Shown here piece after piece: positions 4,557 to 5,580 of a stretch of 5,580 nt of DNA. The position numbers and the translations under genes are program-made. Source of the stretch: Candidatus Moraniibacteriota bacterium (GTDB taxonomy: Bacteria; Patescibacteriota; Minisyncoccia; Moranbacterales; UBA11712); assembly GCA_003157295.1 (NCBI GenBank), contig PMJF01000039.1, forward strand, positions 7,037 to 12,616. Reading direction: 5' to 3'. The notes below the pieces were generated by a model that ran no database searches, was not told the origin of the DNA, and saw nothing but the letters and a program-made list of their open reading frames with translations. How positions within the stretch are numbered: position 1 is the stretch's first letter; every line of letters begins with the position of its first letter.

Positions 4557-5580
4557 TTATTGTTTCCCGAAAACTTTCTCGAATATATGATCCACGTGCT
4601 TCAGTTTATTCTTCAGATCAAAACATTCTTCCAGCTCTTTGGCGCTGATATATTTCATAACTTCCTTATTTTTTCGCAAAGCCTCTTGAAAATCTTCCCG
4701 GCTTTCCCAACAATTTTGGGCGATGTCGCGGACGATCTTATAAGCGTCCTCACGCGGAAGATTACTTTTCTCGGCCAACAGCGTCTGAATATTCTGCGAG
4801 AAAACTAATCCTTTCGTTAGATTTAGATTATCTTTCATTTTCTCGGGATAGACCATCAATTTTTCTAAACTGCCCGCCAGACGGTTCAGCATATAATCAA
4901 GGAGTATTGAAGCGTCGGGAATATATATTCTTTCCTGGCCCGAATTGGAAATGTCCCGCTCATCCCAAGTGCTGATTGCTCCAAGGGCTGCCACCGCGTA
5001 TCCCCGCATCATATTGGCCATACCTGACAAATTTTCGAAAGAGATTGGATTGCGTTTATGGGGCATAGCCGAGGAGCCTCTTTGATTTTGGGGATCAAAA
5101 TATTCTTGCACCTCGAGAATTTCCGTCCTCTGCAATGTCCTGATGTTCACGCATATTTTTTCCACCGTCCCGGCAATGATCGCCAGCGTCGAAACATATC
5201 CGGCAATGATGTCTCTTGAAATTATTTGCGTCGCGATGATTGGCTTCAGTCCGAGGATTTGGCACGCTTCTTCCTCGATCTGCGGATCGAGCGTATACAT
5301 TCCCACCGCTCCGGAAATTTTTCCGACAGCCACTTGCTCACGCAATTTTGTGAGGCGTTCTTCATGCCGCGCGAATTCGTCATGCCACTTGGCCAGTTTC
5401 ACACCGAAAGTTATAGGCTCCGCATGCACTCCATGCGTACGACCGATTTGCGGTATATCTTTATATTCAAACGCTTTCCTCTTCAAAACTTCCTTAATTT
5501 TTCCTACGCGATCCAATAGAAGATCGACGCTGGCTGCCAACTGCAAGCTTAGCGCCGTATCCTGCGTGTCATATGAAGTC
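4557..5580 (-). CDS. purB: Adenylosuccinate lyase (PurB), 5' end outside the window
   Basis: PurB removes fumarate from SAICAR, giving AICAR, and later from adenylosuccinate, giving AMP. The frame is open to the right edge; 340 residues are present and the family is about 430 long, so some 90 N-terminal residues are missing. The first visible residues are TSYDTQDTALSLQL, the family's TSxD block. Next come GRTHGVHAEP (46-55), with the general-acid His, and the fumarase/lyase signature loop GSSAMPHKRNP (168-178), with the catalytic Ser. The C-terminus (DLKNKLKHVDHIFEKVFG) matches the Bacillus-type short PurB, as recalled. A TTG at 5546 is not the start, because conserved sequence continues before it. 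It precedes purC-purE by 22 bp; the pair makes and then cleaves SAICAR. Confidence 0.95.
   Translation of the reverse strand, partial: TSYDTQDTALSLQLAASVDLLLDRVGKIKEVLKRKAFEYKDIPQIGRTHGVHAEPITFGVKLAKWHDEFARHEERLTKLREQVAVGKISGAVGMYTLDPQIEEEACQILGLKPIIATQIISRDIIAGYVSTLAIIAGTVEKICVNIRTLQRTEILEVQEYFDPQNQRGSSAMPHKRNPISFENLSGMANMMRGYAVAALGAISTWDERDISNSGQERIYIPDASILLDYMLNRLAGSLEKLMVYPEKMKDNLNLTKGLVFSQNIQTLLAEKSNLPREDAYKIVRDIAQNCWESREDFQEALRKNKEVMKYISAKELEECFDLKNKLKHVDHIFEKVFGKQ

Noticed and set aside
4199..4648. Plus-strand open frame across the purB-purC junction
   Set aside because: It is a mirror of the coding strand of two secure genes; it has no domain or initiation signal.

Overview
The window is a compact, moderately AT-rich bacterial segment with seven genes, almost no intergenic space and the standard genetic code (TGA ends two genes, TAA the others). 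Weak or absent Shine-Dalgarno (SD) sequences, minimal spacers, small single-domain enzymes and Lys/Glu-rich proteins suggest a streamlined genome, perhaps of the Patescibacteria/CPR type. There is no rRNA or marker phylogeny to confirm this. I see no mobile element, CRISPR array, tRNA or rRNA.

Region 1 (1-1533, + strand) is a pyrimidine cassette. pyrE (orotate phosphoribosyltransferase) and pyrF (type 2 OMP decarboxylase) are 10 bp apart and carry out the last two steps to UMP. A well-spaced promoter sits so close to the pyrE ATG that the mRNA may be leaderless. A strong hairpin terminator ends the unit.

Region 2 (1534-1894) holds a small DUF1059-like gene on the minus strand with a very Met-rich tail. 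It faces pyrF across the terminator and is divergent from the next operon. The 154-bp divergent spacer contains a TATAAT box for the minus strand and a weaker candidate promoter for the plus strand.

Region 3 (1895-3249, + strand) is a tight run of three small genes: a membrane-anchored or secreted PEBP/YbhB-like protein, a short nitroreductase-fold flavoprotein and an acylphosphatase. Their shared role, if any, cannot be read from the sequence.

Region 4 (3224-5580, - strand) is a purine cassette: purB (adenylosuccinate lyase, 5' end outside the window) followed by a fused PurC-PurE protein arranged like animal PAICS. Together they cover AIR to CAIR to SAICAR to AICAR, three consecutive steps of IMP synthesis. 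The end of the fusion gene overlaps the end of the acylphosphatase gene tail to tail by 26 bp.

The most notable items are the PurC/class II-like PurE fusion with its PurC insertion and altered PurE N-terminal half, the possibly leaderless pyrE promoter, and the Met-rich DUF1059 tail built on a DNA repeat. I see no convincing wholly new system; most of the window is nucleotide biosynthesis in an unusual arrangement.
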